6,027 bases of DNA from Deltaproteobacteria bacterium (GTDB lineage Bacteria > Myxococcota > UBA727 > JABDBI01): the NCBI GenBank assembly GCA_016764955.1, contig JAESQZ010000060.1, forward strand, positions 1-6,027. The letters are read 5' to 3'. Below are positions 6,011-6,027 of the stretch, in pieces (the first letter of the stretch is position 1; every line of letters starts with the position of its first letter). The position numbers were made by a program, and so were the translations under genes. A model generated the notes under the pieces. The model was not told where the DNA came from. It saw only the letters and a program-made list of their open reading frames with translations, and did not search any database.

Positions 6011-6027
6011 TGTCTATTCGTAAGCAA
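6010..6027 (+). CDS. rbfA: Start of the next operon gene, probably ribosome-binding factor A (3' truncated)
   Basis: ATG at 6010 shares its A with the infB stop (TAATG) and opens a frame of six codons, MSIRKQ, cut by the window end. AAGGAG at 5991-5996 lies 13 bases upstream, a little far, but the stop-start overlap points to translational coupling. RbfA, a 30S maturation factor that binds near helix 1 of 16S rRNA, commonly follows infB, and a short basic start is typical of it. The identity rests on position; a DUF503 (YlxP) gene also sits here in some genomes, but its usual hydrophobic start does not resemble MSIRKQ. Confidence 0.5.

Overview
The window holds a bacterial translation/transcription operon in the order rimP, nusA, ylxR, infB, then the start of a next gene that is probably rbfA. 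All genes are on the + strand. Upstream lie the end of a glycine/arginine-rich protein and one uncharacterised 315-aa gene. The operon order with a ylxR gene between nusA and infB argues against a typical gammaproteobacterium. The NusA and IF-2 proteins (for example the IF-2 N-terminus with its KSHSS motif, and the long Pro/Glu then Gly/Arg linker) look to me like former Deltaproteobacteria/Bdellovibrionota-type sequences. This placement is by recall of family appearance and is not certain. Base composition is moderate, judged by eye at slightly under 50% GC.

Layout: 1-63 is the 3' end of an RGG-rich reading frame. 64-124 is a short gap ending in a G7 run and a purine-rich ribosome-binding region. 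125-1072 is an unrecognised protein with a disordered Ser/Thr/Pro/Ala/Gly N-terminus, a short hydrophobic/amphipathic segment and a folded-looking C-terminal half. 1073-1237 is the only sizeable non-coding stretch (165 bp). It contains a weak terminator-like hairpin, a perfect 16-bp palindrome, a possible long-range stem built from two GGTACC copies, and a GAAA-capped hairpin next to the AGGAG upstream of rimP. 1238-6010 is the operon, with tight spacing (6 bp rimP-nusA), a 29-bp overlap (nusA-ylxR), 11 bp before the preferred infB start, and a one-base TAATG overlap into the last partial gene.

The genes act together in making ribosomes and linking transcription to translation. RimP helps assemble the 30S subunit, NusA controls RNA polymerase pausing, termination and antitermination (including on rRNA), YlxR is a small nucleic-acid-binding-type protein, IF-2 brings initiator tRNA to the ribosome, and RbfA (if that is the last gene) matures the 30S subunit.

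I see no mobile element, CRISPR array, tRNA/rRNA gene or new multi-gene system. The parts worth a second look are the rimP leader region and the unidentified 315-aa protein.
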